A stretch of DNA of 64,000 nucleotides from Opitutaceae bacterium (GTDB lineage Bacteria; Verrucomicrobiota; Verrucomicrobiia; Opitutales; Opitutaceae): NCBI GenBank assembly GCA_028284385.1, contig JANQRT010000022.1, positions 186,001 through 250,000 on the forward strand, in the 5' to 3' direction. The notes below the pieces were generated by a model, which saw only the letters and a program-made list of their open reading frames with translations, did not search any database and was not told the DNA's origin. This document shows, piece after piece, positions 1 to 8,419 of this stretch (its first letter is position 1; every line of letters begins with the position of its first letter). The translations under genes were made by a program, and so were the position numbers.

Positions 1-340
1 CGAGGTATGCGATAAATCCCCCGATGAAGCCTGTGTCATGGGTGACAACTACAAGCTCGTGATCAATGTTTCGGAGTGTCTTTTGTTTGCCGTAGATCGT
101 GTATTCTTTTTCGTATCGTATTGTCTTTAATTCTTTTGGCGTGACTATCCGGAAGTCAGTTCGGAACGGCTTATCGAAGAGCTCTGCTACTAGCTTGATT
201 TTTTTCGTAGTTCCATTCGGAAGAGTCTGATCTGTTTCAATGTTCCTTAGGACTTCAAGTATCGCATCCTCGTCGATGTCTTTTGCTGTAGCAGATGAAA
301 CCAAGGTGAGGATTAGTAATACTGGAGTTATCCATTTCAT
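1..340 (-). CDS. Secreted protein of unknown function, N-terminal part (likely integron cassette gene)
   Basis: Open frame on the minus strand from an ATG at 340, running off the left edge without a stop. The first 19 residues form a typical signal peptide (MKWITPVLLILTLVSSATA, cleavage likely before KDID), so the product is probably exported. The visible mature part is charged and shows no motif I recognise. The gene starts 22 nt after the stop of the minus-strand gene at 363-830, with an attC-like hairpin spanning that gap. It is clearly more AT-rich than the genes after 1.5 kb. Position, orientation and composition suggest a second gene cassette of the decayed integron (inference). The coding call is good because the frame is open and has a signal peptide; the function is unknown. 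Confidence 0.7.
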   Translation of the reverse strand, partial: MKWITPVLLILTLVSSATAKDIDEDAILEVLRNIETDQTLPNGTTKKIKLVAELFDKPFRTDFRIVTPKELKTIRYEKEYTIYGKQKTLRNIDHELVVVTHDTGFIGGFIAYL

Positions 341-358
341 TTTTGTTGCGAACGCAGA

Positions 359-401
359 GGTCTCACGCGGAGGGGGCGCAGCCCCCGGAGTTGTGAGCAC
401 C
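359..401 (-). repeat. attC-like hairpin between two cassette-like genes
   Basis: Imperfect palindrome: outer arms GGTCTCAC (359-366) and GTGAGCACC (393-401), the latter with one extra base, and an inner stem GGGGGC (372-377) with GCCCCC (381-386). A single extrahelical base in one arm and an unpaired inner spacer are hallmarks of integron attC sites. It contains the stop codon of the upstream gene, as often seen where an attC encodes the cassette protein's last residues. The outer R boxes do not match the canonical RYYYAAC/GTTRRRY consensus well, so the call is tentative. Confidence 0.45.
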
Positions 402-830
402 GACTTGATCTGCAAGTTTTAGTTCAATTTTCGTTAGTTCACTATGCGGAAAAGACCACGACCAATGCTGATCATCGGTTTCTCCGTTTATAAAGTGTGA
501 GTGGTACAAATCCTTCAATGCTTTCGTGATCTTCTGTGAAATAGCCAATCGACTAGAGTGAATCGCTAGAACCATTTCGTTTCGATGATCTTCGATAATC
601 CAACTAGTGATTCCTTCTTCTTCTTGAAATATCCATTTTTCGTATTCAGGTTCTAGTGACCACTCTACGACTTCACGTCGACTGCCACCGAGGAATGCCA
701 GAATGCGATAGGTCAAATGCTGGATTGAGTCACAAGGGGCATCCGAAGCGTGAATCTCATGATTTCCAATGCTGACAGGCAGCCAACCGTGCTCTGGCTT
801 TCCAAACTTCAACTTTGGTATAGGTCTCAT
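363..830 (-). CDS. Hypothetical protein, first cassette-like gene next to the integrase remnant
   Basis: A 155-residue soluble protein with a balanced, natural composition (acidic and aromatic-rich, e.g. GWLPVSIGNHEIHASDAPCD near residue 15). I do not recognise a family; it has no signal peptide, TM segment or obvious catalytic motif. The last ten residues (HNSGGCAPSA) are encoded by the attC-like hairpin, which is characteristic of cassette genes whose reading frame runs into the recombination site. It points away from the integrase remnant at 1105-1467, as expected for the first cassette of an integron. The region is AT-rich compared with the rest of the window. Confidence 0.65.
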   Translation of the reverse strand: MRPIPKLKFGKPEHGWLPVSIGNHEIHASDAPCDSIQHLTYRILAFLGGSRREVVEWSLEPEYEKWIFQEEEGITSWIIEDHRNEMVLAIHSSRLAISQKITKALKDLYHSHFINGETDDQHWSWSFPHSELTKIELKLADQVGAHNSGGCAPSA

Positions 831-847
831 TGTTTCGCAGATCTATA

Positions 848-875
848 AGTATACTTGATTTCTATCAAGTGTACT
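848..875. promoter_or_regulatory. Inverted repeat upstream of the first cassette gene
   Basis: AGTATACTTGAT and ATCAAGTGTACT around a 4-nt loop, 11 of 12 positions paired, ending 18 nt before the ATG of the minus-strand gene at 830. On the minus strand a TTGATA and a TATAGA lie 15 nt apart across it, a possible though short-spaced promoter. It could be an operator or, by position, part of an attI/Pc region; the sequence does not decide. Confidence 0.35.
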
Positions 876-1104
876 AAATTGTTCTTTTATTTCTTAAGTG
901 GTTTGAGAACAAAGAGTTTCGCTTGCTGATCGTCTTAACCATAAATCAGATGTTTCTTGTTAAATTGTCATGCATTTCGGCTTGTCCGGCTGGATGTCAA
1001 TATATGAATCTTTCTCTCAGTTTTATAAATCTCTTTAAGCCAATGGCTTTCCTCTTTCCATCTCCGCCAAGTTTTCGGGCGATTCTTGACATTTCGTCGA
1101 TGGA
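876..1104. other. Intergenic zone between cassettes and integrase remnant (expected attI position)
   Basis: AT-rich stretch with no credible gene. In an integron the attI site and cassette promoter would lie here. A GTTAAAT fitting the R-box consensus GTTRRRY occurs at 959-965, but on the plus strand, the wrong orientation for these cassettes, so I do not call attI. The right end is already similar to the integrase remnant in composition. Confidence 0.4.
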
Positions 1105-1467
1105 AAGGGCCTGAGCGGACGGGAGCGCGAGGCGTTCGAAATCACGCTCTCGTAGTACTTGGGCTATTGCCGCAAGAGAGAATGGGAACCGGTGGGGGAT
1201 CGCAAGACGGGGTGTCACTTCTACAAAGAGGTGGTGGATTCCAGGCGACCAGAGGATTCGCAGAAAAGGCAATGGGCGGCCGCTCTGAGTTGGTTTTTCG
1301 AATTTATAGAGCAAACGGACAAGGCGGGTCAAGAGATGAGAAGGGCGTTGCGGCGACGCCACGTGGCCTATCGCACTGAGGTGTCGTATCTGGCCACAAC
1401 TATGACCTACACCCATGTGCTGAACCATCGAGCTGTTCCCTTAGTTAGTCAGCTCGACGCACTTTAG
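1105..1467 (+). pseudogene. intI: Decayed integron integrase (IntI) with large internal deletion
   Basis: The frame reads LSGREREAFEITLS, then an in-frame TAG at 1153, then YLGYCRKREWEPV, a tryptophan-rich N-terminal extension (QWAAALSWFF) and RRALRRRHVAYRTEVSYL, the SAM-like core-binding start typical of IntI proteins. It then jumps directly to ATTMTYTHVLN, the box II region carrying the nucleophile tyrosine (IntI consensus TTMIYTHVLN). Everything between, roughly 200 residues with the RHR catalytic residues, is missing. So at least one nonsense mutation and one large deletion inactivate it. It is divergent from the two cassette-like genes at 1-830, the standard integron arrangement. What I see is the motif match; family assignment rests on established IntI sequence patterns. 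Confidence 0.8.
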
Positions 1468-1532
1468 AATTGGAGGCTTCGTGGGCCAAAAGAAAATTGA
1501 TTCGCGGCGGCTTCTTGGGTTTTACTGGATAC

Positions 1533-1910
1533 ATGAGCGATAAGCAGAATCCCATTGTGAAGGCGTCGTCGTCGGTGCCGGAAACCGTTGTTCCGGCTGG
1601 AAAGGGGACTAAGTTTCAGGTATTGATCAGCGATCAGGAGGCTCCCCATTTCGCTTTAAGGCGATTCGTCATGGAGCCCGGCGGCGGCATGCCCAACCAC
1701 ACGAACCTGGTGGAGCACGAACAGTATATCCTCAAGGGAGCCGCTCGCGTTGGCATTGGCGATGAAGTTTTCGAAGTGAAGCAGGGAGACGTGGTCTACA
1801 TTCCGCAAGGCTCGCCTCATTGGTACGAAGCGGATGCCGAGCAGGGCTTCGAATTCCTCTGCATTGTGCCGAATCGGGAAGATCGGATCGAGATCGTCGT
1901 CGGCTGCTAG
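1533..1910 (+). CDS. Small cupin-domain protein
   Basis: A 125-residue single-domain cupin. Motif 1 is visible as G-x5-H-x3-EHEQYILKGAARVGIG and motif 2 as GDVVYIPQGSPHWYEA, with the metal-ligand histidines and glutamate in place (H, EHE, H). Such small cupins bind a metal and act as isomerases, dioxygenases or sugar-binding proteins; the substrate cannot be read from the sequence. An upstream in-frame extension to 1470 exists, but the ATG at 1533 precedes the first cupin-like residues and the upstream translation looks non-coding. It is followed at once by a REP pair (1927-1986). It directly follows the integrase remnant, so it may mark the right flank of the integron. Confidence 0.85.
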   Translation: MSDKQNPIVKASSSVPETVVPAGKGTKFQVLISDQEAPHFALRRFVMEPGGGMPNHTNLVEHEQYILKGAARVGIGDEVFEVKQGDVVYIPQGSPHWYEADAEQGFEFLCIVPNREDRIEIVVGC

Positions 1911-1926
1911 TTGAATAACGCTCTTT

Positions 1927-1986
1927 CGGAACTTCTCAGAAGTTCCGCTACAGCTGAATCCGTAGCGGAATCTCTGCAAGATTCCG
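1927..1986. repeat. REP pair (BIME) with GTAG heads
   Basis: Two hairpins in inverted orientation. The first is the perfect palindrome CGGAACTTCT-c-AGAAGTTCCG (1927-1947) followed by CTAC (1948-1951), i.e. a GTAG head on the minus strand. The second is GTAG (1962-1965) followed by CGGAATCT-ctgca-AGATTCCG (1966-1986). A GTAG or GGAG tetranucleotide at the foot of a hairpin is the established recognition feature of REP sequences used by RAYT transposases. Located 16 nt after the cupin stop, so it may also act in termination or mRNA stability. Confidence 0.7.
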
Positions 1987-2110
1987 ACCCAAGTGGGCTG
2001 AGGGGACGTCTATGCGTGGAGGTGAAACCGTTTCGAGCGAAGCGACAAGAGCGGACGCTTAGTGAGCTGGACCTCTTCTGCTACCAGTAGAATTGAAAAA
2101 TCTAAATCAC

Positions 2111-2171
2111 GTTGGGGGAAGCCATCCTGCTCCCGCCTTGGCGGGATCGAGCGACTGAGGGAGCGTTGACC
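2111..2171 (+). repeat. Partial copy of the GxxExxY element right end
   Basis: Reads GTTGGGGGAAGCCATCCTGC, then a hairpin CCCGCC-tt-GGCGGG, then GAGCGTTGACC. The same order of blocks (GTTGGCGAAGCCATCCTGCT, hairpin, AGCGTTGACC) forms the right end of the element at 54163-54708. The hairpin stem differs in sequence but stays paired. No gene remnant or left end is found nearby, so this is a solitary end. Confidence 0.55.
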
Positions 2172-2261
2172 AGAAATTCTCAATTCCGTCTCCCCTTGGA
2201 TTCGACCTAAATACCTCTCCCCATTTGCCGATGTTTTGATGCGGCGACAGCAGTTTAAGCT

Positions 2262-3272
2262 ATGTATCTCGATGCGAAAAGAATAGCGATGGGCATTGCG
2301 GGACTAGCCATTGGAGGAATGGCCTGGTTCATGATGCAGTGGAAGAACGAGACGACGCGAAATCAGATCGAAGCCATCGAAGGGGGAGTGGCCTGGAATG
2401 AAGAGGCCATTGCCGGAGAAATGACTGCTTTCGCGAAGGCCCGAAGCGAGGCATCGGAGCTTTTGCTGCAGGGCGACTACAAAGCCGCTTCGCTCAAGAT
2501 GTATCATGCCTATCCGAAGCTGGAGTCGTATCTAAACGTCCATGGTTATCGCGAGCTCGCGTCAGGCGGAACGGTCAAGGATTGGTTCGAGAAGGAAAAG
2601 GCCGAGATGAACAAAGTTCTGGCCAAGGCTTATCCTGGATTGATTGACGCCGTGTCCACTGGCGATCTCTCCTGGCGAGTCGCTCGCGACTTTTTCAATC
2701 ACTTTCCTTTCGTATTCATAAATGAATACAAGCGAAAATACGCGACCGACAAGGCTGCCATCGCTGAAAGACGACTTTCTCAGGCCAAGGATTGGACCAT
2801 TGTCTATGTTGGCGGATCGATGGGTAGCAGTGGGCCCTATGAAGAGGCGGTCCGCAAAGCTTTGAAGAGCAAGTGGCCAAGCGATTCCCGCCTAAAACTC
2901 GTTTTCGGGGGAACGATGAACAGCAAGGAGAAAAAGGCCGCGGCGTATGTGGCCAGTGTTTATCTTGAAGGCGAGGAAATCGTCTACCAGTTCGAGGACA
3001 AGCATGCCAATCGAGGTAGCGACCGCGCCTTGGAACGCGTCGTGGCGACCCTTGAGATAAAATCGCAGCAAGCTAATGCCAAACGCACGTCGTGGCATGA
3101 CCTCCAGCCAATGAAAGTCCATCATGAGGCTCCGGAGGTGGTCACCTTTCGTTTCGAAAACGATAGGCAGATGGCTGATTTCTCGAGCGTCATTGAAAAA
3201 CAACGGCAGGTCCTGCTCGACAAGTTGAACGCCGAAGTGGTGGAGAAGATTCCCGTTTTCGCCCTGAAGTGA
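2262..3272 (+). CDS. Membrane-anchored protein of unknown function
   Basis: A 336-residue protein with one N-terminal hydrophobic segment (residues 8-27, IAMGIAGLAIGGMAWFMMQW) and no clear cleavage site, so probably a signal anchor with a large extracytoplasmic domain. The rest is charged and mostly helical (EAIAGEMTAFAKARSEASEL; EKEKAEMNKVLAKAYPGLI). I do not recognise a family. The middle region (WTIVYVGGSMGSSGPYEEAV) suggests a compact alpha/beta portion. It is preceded by repeats and followed, after 185 nt, by the lactate permease gene in the same direction; co-transcription is possible but not shown. Codon use and composition match the neighbours. Confidence 0.75.
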   Translation: MYLDAKRIAMGIAGLAIGGMAWFMMQWKNETTRNQIEAIEGGVAWNEEAIAGEMTAFAKARSEASELLLQGDYKAASLKMYHAYPKLESYLNVHGYRELASGGTVKDWFEKEKAEMNKVLAKAYPGLIDAVSTGDLSWRVARDFFNHFPFVFINEYKRKYATDKAAIAERRLSQAKDWTIVYVGGSMGSSGPYEEAVRKALKSKWPSDSRLKLVFGGTMNSKEKKAAAYVASVYLEGEEIVYQFEDKHANRGSDRALERVVATLEIKSQQANAKRTSWHDLQPMKVHHEAPEVVTFRFENDRQMADFSSVIEKQRQVLLDKLNAEVVEKIPVFALK

Positions 3273-3457
3273 TTTGGCAAGCGGCGTTTCTTGACCAGGC
3301 TCTAAGGGTATAGCGGCAACATCCATGGATTTTCCATGCCCGACCCCTTGAGAGGAGTCGGGGTTGGAAAAACAACGCTTGCTAAGAATCTCCGCCCCTT
3401 GTCTTCTGGGATGTCGCCGTCCTTTGGAGACGGTGCCCGACAACCACTCCCCCTTTC

Positions 3458-5242
3458 ATGTCCGATCTACCCCTCGCCGTCCTCTCTCTCATCGCCTTGG
3501 CTCCGATAGCGGTGGTGATGTTCTTCCTTGTTATTCTGCGCTGGCCGGCTAAGAAAGCCATGCCTCTGGCCTATGTGGTGACAGCGGCGCTCGCCTTCCT
3601 CGTTTGGAAAACGCCCGGCCTGCAAATCGCCGCGGCTTCCATTCATGGCGTCGTAACGGCCCTCAATATCCTTTTCATCGTTTTCGGAGCTATCCTGCTT
3701 TTGAATACGCTTAAGGCCTGCGGCGATATTTCGGCTATCCGCCAAGGTTTCGTGGACATCTCTCCAGATCGTCGCGTGCAGGCGATTATCATCGCCTGGC
3801 TGTTCGGCTGCTTTATCGAGGGGGCCGCGGGTTTCGGGGCTCCTGCCGCGATCGCCGCTCCCTTGCTTGTGGCGATCGGCTTTCCAGCCATGGCGTCCGT
3901 TGTCGTTGCTTTGATAATACAAAGCACTCCAGTCTCTTTCGGGGCGGTGGGGACGCCTATTCTGCTGGGAGTGAATACCGGCTTGTCTGGCCAGCCGCAA
4001 GTCATTGCCGTGGTCGAGAGCTTGGGTCTTAATCACGAGCAGTACCTTCACCTTATCGGCGCTACGGTCGCCCTGATCCATGCTATCGTGGGATCGTTCG
4101 TCCCGCTTGTAATGGTGAGCATCATGACGCGGTTCTTCGGGAAGAACAAATCGTTTCGCGAAGGGTTGGAGATCTGGAAATTCGCTCTCTTCGCCGGTCT
4201 GTCCTTTACCATTCCCTACGCGCTAGTGGCTCATTTGCTGGGTCCAGAATTTCCTTCGCTGATTGGCGGACTGGTCGGTCTGTTCATCGTCGTTACGGCT
4301 ACTAAGGCAGGCTGGATGCAGCCCAAAAAGGTTTGGCAGTTTCCCGACGAAAAGGATTGGGAGGAAGAATGGAGCGGCGAGCTCCATGTGGATACCCATG
4401 ATCACGGAAAGGTTTCGCGAGGGGCGTTTCTCAAGGCTTGGTCGCCCTATGTGATCGTAGCTGCTCTCCTGGTCCTCACTCGAACGGTGGATTCCATAAA
4501 GGGTCTGGTGCGAGCCGATGCCGTGACGATCAAGTGGACTAATATTCTGGATACGGGCATCAGCACTTCTTCGCAGCCGCTGTATTTGCCGGGCTTTATC
4601 TTTCTAGTGGCCATCGGCCTGTCCTACCTCATCTTCAAAATGAATGCGGAGATGATCAAGACTTCCTGGAAGGAGTCGATCCATACCATCTTAGGCGCGG
4701 CGAGCGCCCTCCTGTTCGCGGTGCCGATGGTGCAGGTCTTCATCAATTCCCAATCCGATGCTCTTGGCAAAATGCCGATCGTCCTCGCAGATGGCGTCTC
4801 GGTGGTATTCGGTTCGCTGTGGCCGCTGGTCGCGCCGACGATTGGGGCTTTGGGGGCCTTCATTGCCGGTAGCAACACCATTTCCAATATGATGTTCTCG
4901 CTTTTCCAGTTTGGCATGGCGGGAAAAATTGGAGCAACCGAGCACGTCGTGGTGGCCTTGCAAGCGGTGGGTGGAGCGGCTGGAAACATGATTTGCGTTC
5001 ACAATGTCGTCGCCGCTTCGGCTACGGTCGGTCTATTGGGAAAAGAGGGAAGCGTCATTAGGAAAACACTACTGCCGATGGCTTGGTACGCCCTGTTTGC
5101 CGGATCGATCGGTTTGGTTCTGCTACATGGTATCGGACTGAACCTCGGAACGTTTCTGGTAATCGGTTTTGCCTGTCTAATGCTTTGGTTGATTACGCAA
5201 GGCATCCAGGCGGAAAAGACGGCGAGTTCGAGTGGTCAGTAA
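3458..5242 (+). CDS. lldP: L-lactate permease (LctP family)
   Basis: A 594-residue polytopic inner-membrane transporter with about 13 hydrophobic segments. It carries the family signatures: the N-terminal hydrophobic stretch, [19 protein letters not shown], the conserved [19 protein letters not shown] region, and [11 protein letters not shown]. The C-terminal third includes [19 protein letters not shown], typical of LctP proteins that import L-lactate, D-lactate or glycolate with protons. The length fits the family (about 550-600). No lactate dehydrogenase gene is adjacent, so whether lactate or glycolate is the substrate stays open. It converges with glpD (stop 5326). Confidence 0.92.
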   Translation: MSDLPLAVLSLIALAPIAVVMFFLVILRWPAKKAMPLAYVVTAALAFLVWKTPGLQIAAASIHGVVTALNILFIVFGAILLLNTLKACGDISAIRQGFVDISPDRRVQAIIIAWLFGCFIEGAAGFGAPAAIAAPLLVAIGFPAMASVVVALIIQSTPVSFGAVGTPILLGVNTGLSGQPQVIAVVESLGLNHEQYLHLIGATVALIHAIVGSFVPLVMVSIMTRFFGKNKSFREGLEIWKFALFAGLSFTIPYALVAHLLGPEFPSLIGGLVGLFIVVTATKAGWMQPKKVWQFPDEKDWEEEWSGELHVDTHDHGKVSRGAFLKAWSPYVIVAALLVLTRTVDSIKGLVRADAVTIKWTNILDTGISTSSQPLYLPGFIFLVAIGLSYLIFKMNAEMIKTSWKESIHTILGAASALLFAVPMVQVFINSQSDALGKMPIVLADGVSVVFGSLWPLVAPTIGALGAFIAGSNTISNMMFSLFQFGMAGKIGATEHVVVALQAVGGAAGNMICVHNVVAASATVGLLGKEGSVIRKTLLPMAWYALFAGSIGLVLLHGIGLNLGTFLVIGFACLMLWLITQGIQAEKTASSSGQ

Positions 5243-5325
5243 GCCATTTGCGGAAAATCAACAGATCGTGATGGCGGTCGTTGATCGACGCTTATTCCAC
5301 TTGTGTTGACTTGTAGAACGATCCT

Positions 5326-6885
5326 CTAGGGCAGGAATTCCCTAGCGGTCTGCTTGAACTCCTCAACGGCATTCCTAGCCCAAGTCTCGTCCCGACCTTG
5401 CTCTTTGGCAAGGATGGCGGCGACGGCTGGAGCGGCTTCCATAGCCGCCTTGGCATCCTGAACGAGGATGCGCGTTCGACGGGAAAGCAGGTCCTCGATG
5501 GAGAGAGCCATCTCCTCCCTGATGCCGAATACGATTTCCGCTTTTTTGTAACTAAAGTCTGGATGCAGCTCTTCGTTTAATTCCGCATTGTCGCTGGCCA
5601 GCTTTTGCAGCTTGAGGGCGTCGCTGCCATACATTCGCCAGTTTTCGGGAATGGCTTCCCCATTGGATGAGGCTCCATGCAAGGCGAGGGCCCGAGTCTG
5701 GCATGGTTTAGTCACGAGGCCAGCCACTTCGATTGCCCGGTCGATGGTGTCCTGCCCCATTTTGCGAAAGGTTGTCCATTTGCCGCCAGCTATGGTGATC
5801 AGTCCCGTATTTGAAATCTGGATCGTGTGATCTCGAGAGAGGGCCGCGGTATTGCCACTGCTCTTGGGCGGCTTGACCAATGGACGAAGACCGGCGTAGA
5901 CGCTTCGAATGTCCTTTCGATCGACACCCGTCTCAAGATAGCGTCGCGCGTTTTCCAGTATGAAATCGATTTCCTGATCAAGCGGCTTTGGATTAGGATC
6001 GATCTTATCCATTGGAGTGTCGGTGGTGCCGACTATCACGCTGTCTTTCCAGGGAATGGCGAAAAGCACGCGGCCGTCGCTGGTTTTCGGCACCATGATA
6101 GCGCTGTTGCCTGGAACGAACTTTTTAGGCAAGACGATATGGGCTCCCTGACTGGTTTGAATGATTTCGGGCGAAGCAGGGTCATCCAGCTGTCGTAGGC
6201 TATCGCTGAATACGCCAGTCGCGTTGATGACCGCCTTTGAATGGACACGGACGCTTTCCCCGCTTTCGATATCCGTCGCCTCGATACCCACGATTTTCCC
6301 GTTTTTCTTGATGAAGGCTTCCGCCTTGACGTAGTTGAGAGCGACGCCGCCTTGATCCCAAATAGACTGGGCTAGGGCAATGGTCATACGGGCATCGTCG
6401 AACTGCCCGTCGTAGTAGCGTACGCCTCCACGAAGGTTTTCCGTTTTAAGAGTAGGAATCGCTTCCAGGGCCTCCTGGCGAGAGAGGATGCTCGTCTTTT
6501 CTATGCCCAGCTTTCCCGCAAGGGCATCGTAGAAGGTTAACCCCGTACCGTAATAGAATTTCTCATACCAGTTGTAGCTGGGAATGATAAAGGACTGATC
6601 GTCAAACAGGTGAGGAGCGTTTTGCTTTAATAACCCTCTCTCCTTCAAGGCTCCTCTCACCAGAGAGAGATTCCCTTGCTTAAGATAACGCACGCCGCCG
6701 TGGACTAGCTTGGTGCTACGGCTTGAAGTGCCTTGAGCGAAGTCGGACCTCTCGATCAGCGCGGTTTTAAAGCCGCGAGCGGCCGCATCCAGGGCGCAGC
6801 CAAGACCGGTCGCTCCACCGCCGATGACTAGGATGTCCCAGATCTTCTCGCTGTTCAGTCTGTCTATAGCCGCGGATCGATTCAT
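5326..6885 (-). CDS. glpD: FAD-dependent glycerol-3-phosphate dehydrogenase
   Basis: 519 residues from the ATG at 6885 (a TTG four codons upstream is less likely). The dinucleotide-binding motif GGGATGLG lies at 22-29, followed by TSSRSTKLVHGGVRYLKQG, a signature of GlpD that contacts FAD and substrate. The region GAHIVLPKKFVPG and the motif TIAGGKWTTFRKMG complete the DAO-type fold. The family oxidises sn-glycerol-3-phosphate to dihydroxyacetone phosphate at the membrane and passes electrons to quinone. No glpK, glpF or glpR is adjacent, so it looks like a solitary catabolic or lipid-turnover gene. The C-terminal helical domain is somewhat short. Confidence 0.92.
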   Translation of the reverse strand: MNRSAAIDRLNSEKIWDILVIGGGATGLGCALDAAARGFKTALIERSDFAQGTSSRSTKLVHGGVRYLKQGNLSLVRGALKERGLLKQNAPHLFDDQSFIIPSYNWYEKFYYGTGLTFYDALAGKLGIEKTSILSRQEALEAIPTLKTENLRGGVRYYDGQFDDARMTIALAQSIWDQGGVALNYVKAEAFIKKNGKIVGIEATDIESGESVRVHSKAVINATGVFSDSLRQLDDPASPEIIQTSQGAHIVLPKKFVPGNSAIMVPKTSDGRVLFAIPWKDSVIVGTTDTPMDKIDPNPKPLDQEIDFILENARRYLETGVDRKDIRSVYAGLRPLVKPPKSSGNTAALSRDHTIQISNTGLITIAGGKWTTFRKMGQDTIDRAIEVAGLVTKPCQTRALALHGASSNGEAIPENWRMYGSDALKLQKLASDNAELNEELHPDFSYKKAEIVFGIREEMALSIEDLLSRRTRILVQDAKAAMEAAPAVAAILAKEQGRDETWARNAVEEFKQTAREFLP

Positions 6886-6897
6886 TGGCGGCTGCAA

Positions 6898-7289
6898 CTA
6901 GATCAGAGCCTCCAAAGCGCGACAAGCGTTTCTTGCTCAAGCAATGCCTACTTGTTTCGGCTCGCCGCCAAACGACTGCCTAGCGAAAGAAAAGCGTCCG
7001 GTCGTTGTATTTGGCTCTCAACCGGTTGCTGATCCGAGCCTGAATCCGCGTTCTACGCGTCTGCCAGGAGCTCGACTTCGAATCTCCAAAAACCGGATAC
7101 ATGTAGGATACCGATTTTCTTTCCCCAGTATTTCCCAATTTTCCCATCTCCCTTGTCATGATTGCTAGTTTCTAAAGAGGGATTCTCGGAAAGGTCGATC
7201 ATTAAATTGAGTTGGATTGATTCTGAAGCATTCTGAAGGGCTTTTTACCGGCTTTTAAACCAGAACCGATCCAAGCCTATCCTGGATGC
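6898..7289. other. Intergenic region, nothing recognised
   Basis: A 392-nt gap between glpD (start) and the aldo/keto reductase (stop), both on the minus strand. It must contain the glpD promoter. I see no gene, repeat or terminator with convincing structure. Confidence 0.5.
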
Positions 7290-8309
7290 CTACCAACGAT
7301 ATTCCTGGGGATCGAAGTTGGAAAACTCGCGTTGATAATAGGCGGTCACATGCTCGTCTGGCGGAACGATGGCGTCTATCCGTTTATGCTCTTCTTCGGT
7401 GATCGATATATTCAGCGCTTTCATGTAGGACTCGTATTGTGCCATGGTCCGCGGACCGATGATGGGACTGGTCACTCCTGGCTGATTCAAGACCCAGGCC
7501 GTTGAGAATTCAGCCAAACCCACGCCCTTGGCATCCGCGATCTCTTTTAAAGCGGCGGTGACATTCATGATCCGGTCGTTGCTTCTCATGGGCGTTTTCC
7601 AGTCCGTATCGTTCTCCTTGAATCGAGCGTCTTCAGGAGCGGGCTTGCCGATTTCGTACTTCCCGGAAAGCATGCCGCCGGCGAGAGGAGCGAAGGGGAT
7701 GAGAGCTATTCCGTAGGTCTGGGCCAAAGGGATGAGCTCTCTTTCAACCCGTCGATCCAATAGACTGTAGGGATGCTGTTCGCAAACGAATCGATTGAGT
7801 CCCAATTCTTTGGATACCCAGAGCGATTCCATGAATTTCCATGGGAGAAAGAAGCTAGTGCCGATATAGCGGACTTTGCCGGCTCGAATCAGGTCGTCCA
7901 GAGCCCTGAGCGATTCGTCGATAGCGGTATCCGACCGAGGGCGGTGCAGTTGGTAGAGGTCGATATAGTCGGTCTGCAGCCGCTTCAGGCTGGCATCGCA
8001 CTGCTGAATGATGTGTCTGCGGGAAATTCCCTGCATGTTGGGGTCGTCGTCCGCCATCGGACCATGAACCTTGGTGGCCAGGAAAAGGCGATCGCGCTTG
8101 CCGGTTCGCTTGATGCCTTCGCCAACCACTTCCTCGCTACGTCCACGCGTGTAGACGTTGGCCGTGTCGAAAAAGTTGATACCATCGTCGATCGATTTGG
8201 CGATGATTTCGTAGGAGTCTTCTGGCGACGTCCTGCTGCCGAAATTCATGCAGCCTATGCAAAGCGGGCTGACCTTGACCCCTGTTCTTCCAAAATTTCT
8301 GTATTCCAT
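7290..8309 (-). CDS. Aldo/keto reductase
   Basis: A 339-residue NADPH-dependent oxidoreductase of the YajO/voltage-channel-beta-like AKR group. The N-terminus (MEYRNFGRTGVKVSPLCIG) and the stretch GINFFDTANVYTRGRSEEVV supply the catalytic aspartate and tyrosine; the lysine (FLATKVHG) and histidine (DLYQLHRP) complete the D-Y-K-H tetrad. The C-terminal NADPH-binding segment is SPIIGPRTMAQYE. The family reduces aldehydes and sugars or epimerises glycosidic intermediates; the substrate is not evident. Length is normal. It is a single-gene unit, with a GNAT gene upstream in the same direction. Confidence 0.9.
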   Translation of the reverse strand: MEYRNFGRTGVKVSPLCIGCMNFGSRTSPEDSYEIIAKSIDDGINFFDTANVYTRGRSEEVVGEGIKRTGKRDRLFLATKVHGPMADDDPNMQGISRRHIIQQCDASLKRLQTDYIDLYQLHRPRSDTAIDESLRALDDLIRAGKVRYIGTSFFLPWKFMESLWVSKELGLNRFVCEQHPYSLLDRRVERELIPLAQTYGIALIPFAPLAGGMLSGKYEIGKPAPEDARFKENDTDWKTPMRSNDRIMNVTAALKEIADAKGVGLAEFSTAWVLNQPGVTSPIIGPRTMAQYESYMKALNISITEEEHKRIDAIVPPDEHVTAYYQREFSNFDPQEYRW

Positions 8310-8419
8310 GTCGAGCGAAAGCGTTGTATGAGCTTTTAGGGTATGTAGAAGGCTTTGGGTCGCGTCAAGCTAGGCGCAGAACGATATCCCTCCATCTTTT
8401 GAAGCCGCTTCCGAATATT

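Larger units (their letters stand above)
1911..2261. other. Intergenic region with two repeat elements
   Basis: A 351-nt gap between two plus-strand genes. It holds a REP pair at 1927-1986 and a fragment of the GxxExxY element end at 2111-2171, described separately. No gene is visible. The last 60 nt must contain the promoter and ribosome binding site for the gene at 2262, but neither matches a consensus clearly. Confidence 0.6.

Noticed and set aside
876-1000. Possible attI site
   Set aside because: The only R-box-like heptamer (959-965) is in the wrong orientation for the cassettes and no partner site is visible.
997-1428. 143-residue minus-strand frame
   Set aside because: It is antisense to the integrase remnant, whose plus-strand frame has recognisable IntI motifs; the minus translation has no natural composition.
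3467-4081. Long minus-strand frame of 204 residues
   Set aside because: Antisense to the lactate permease, rich in R, H and Q as expected for a shadow of a membrane protein gene.
5324-5343. Palindrome CTAGGG/CCCTAG at the glpD stop
   Set aside because: Short stem with an 8-nt loop and no T run; probably chance.
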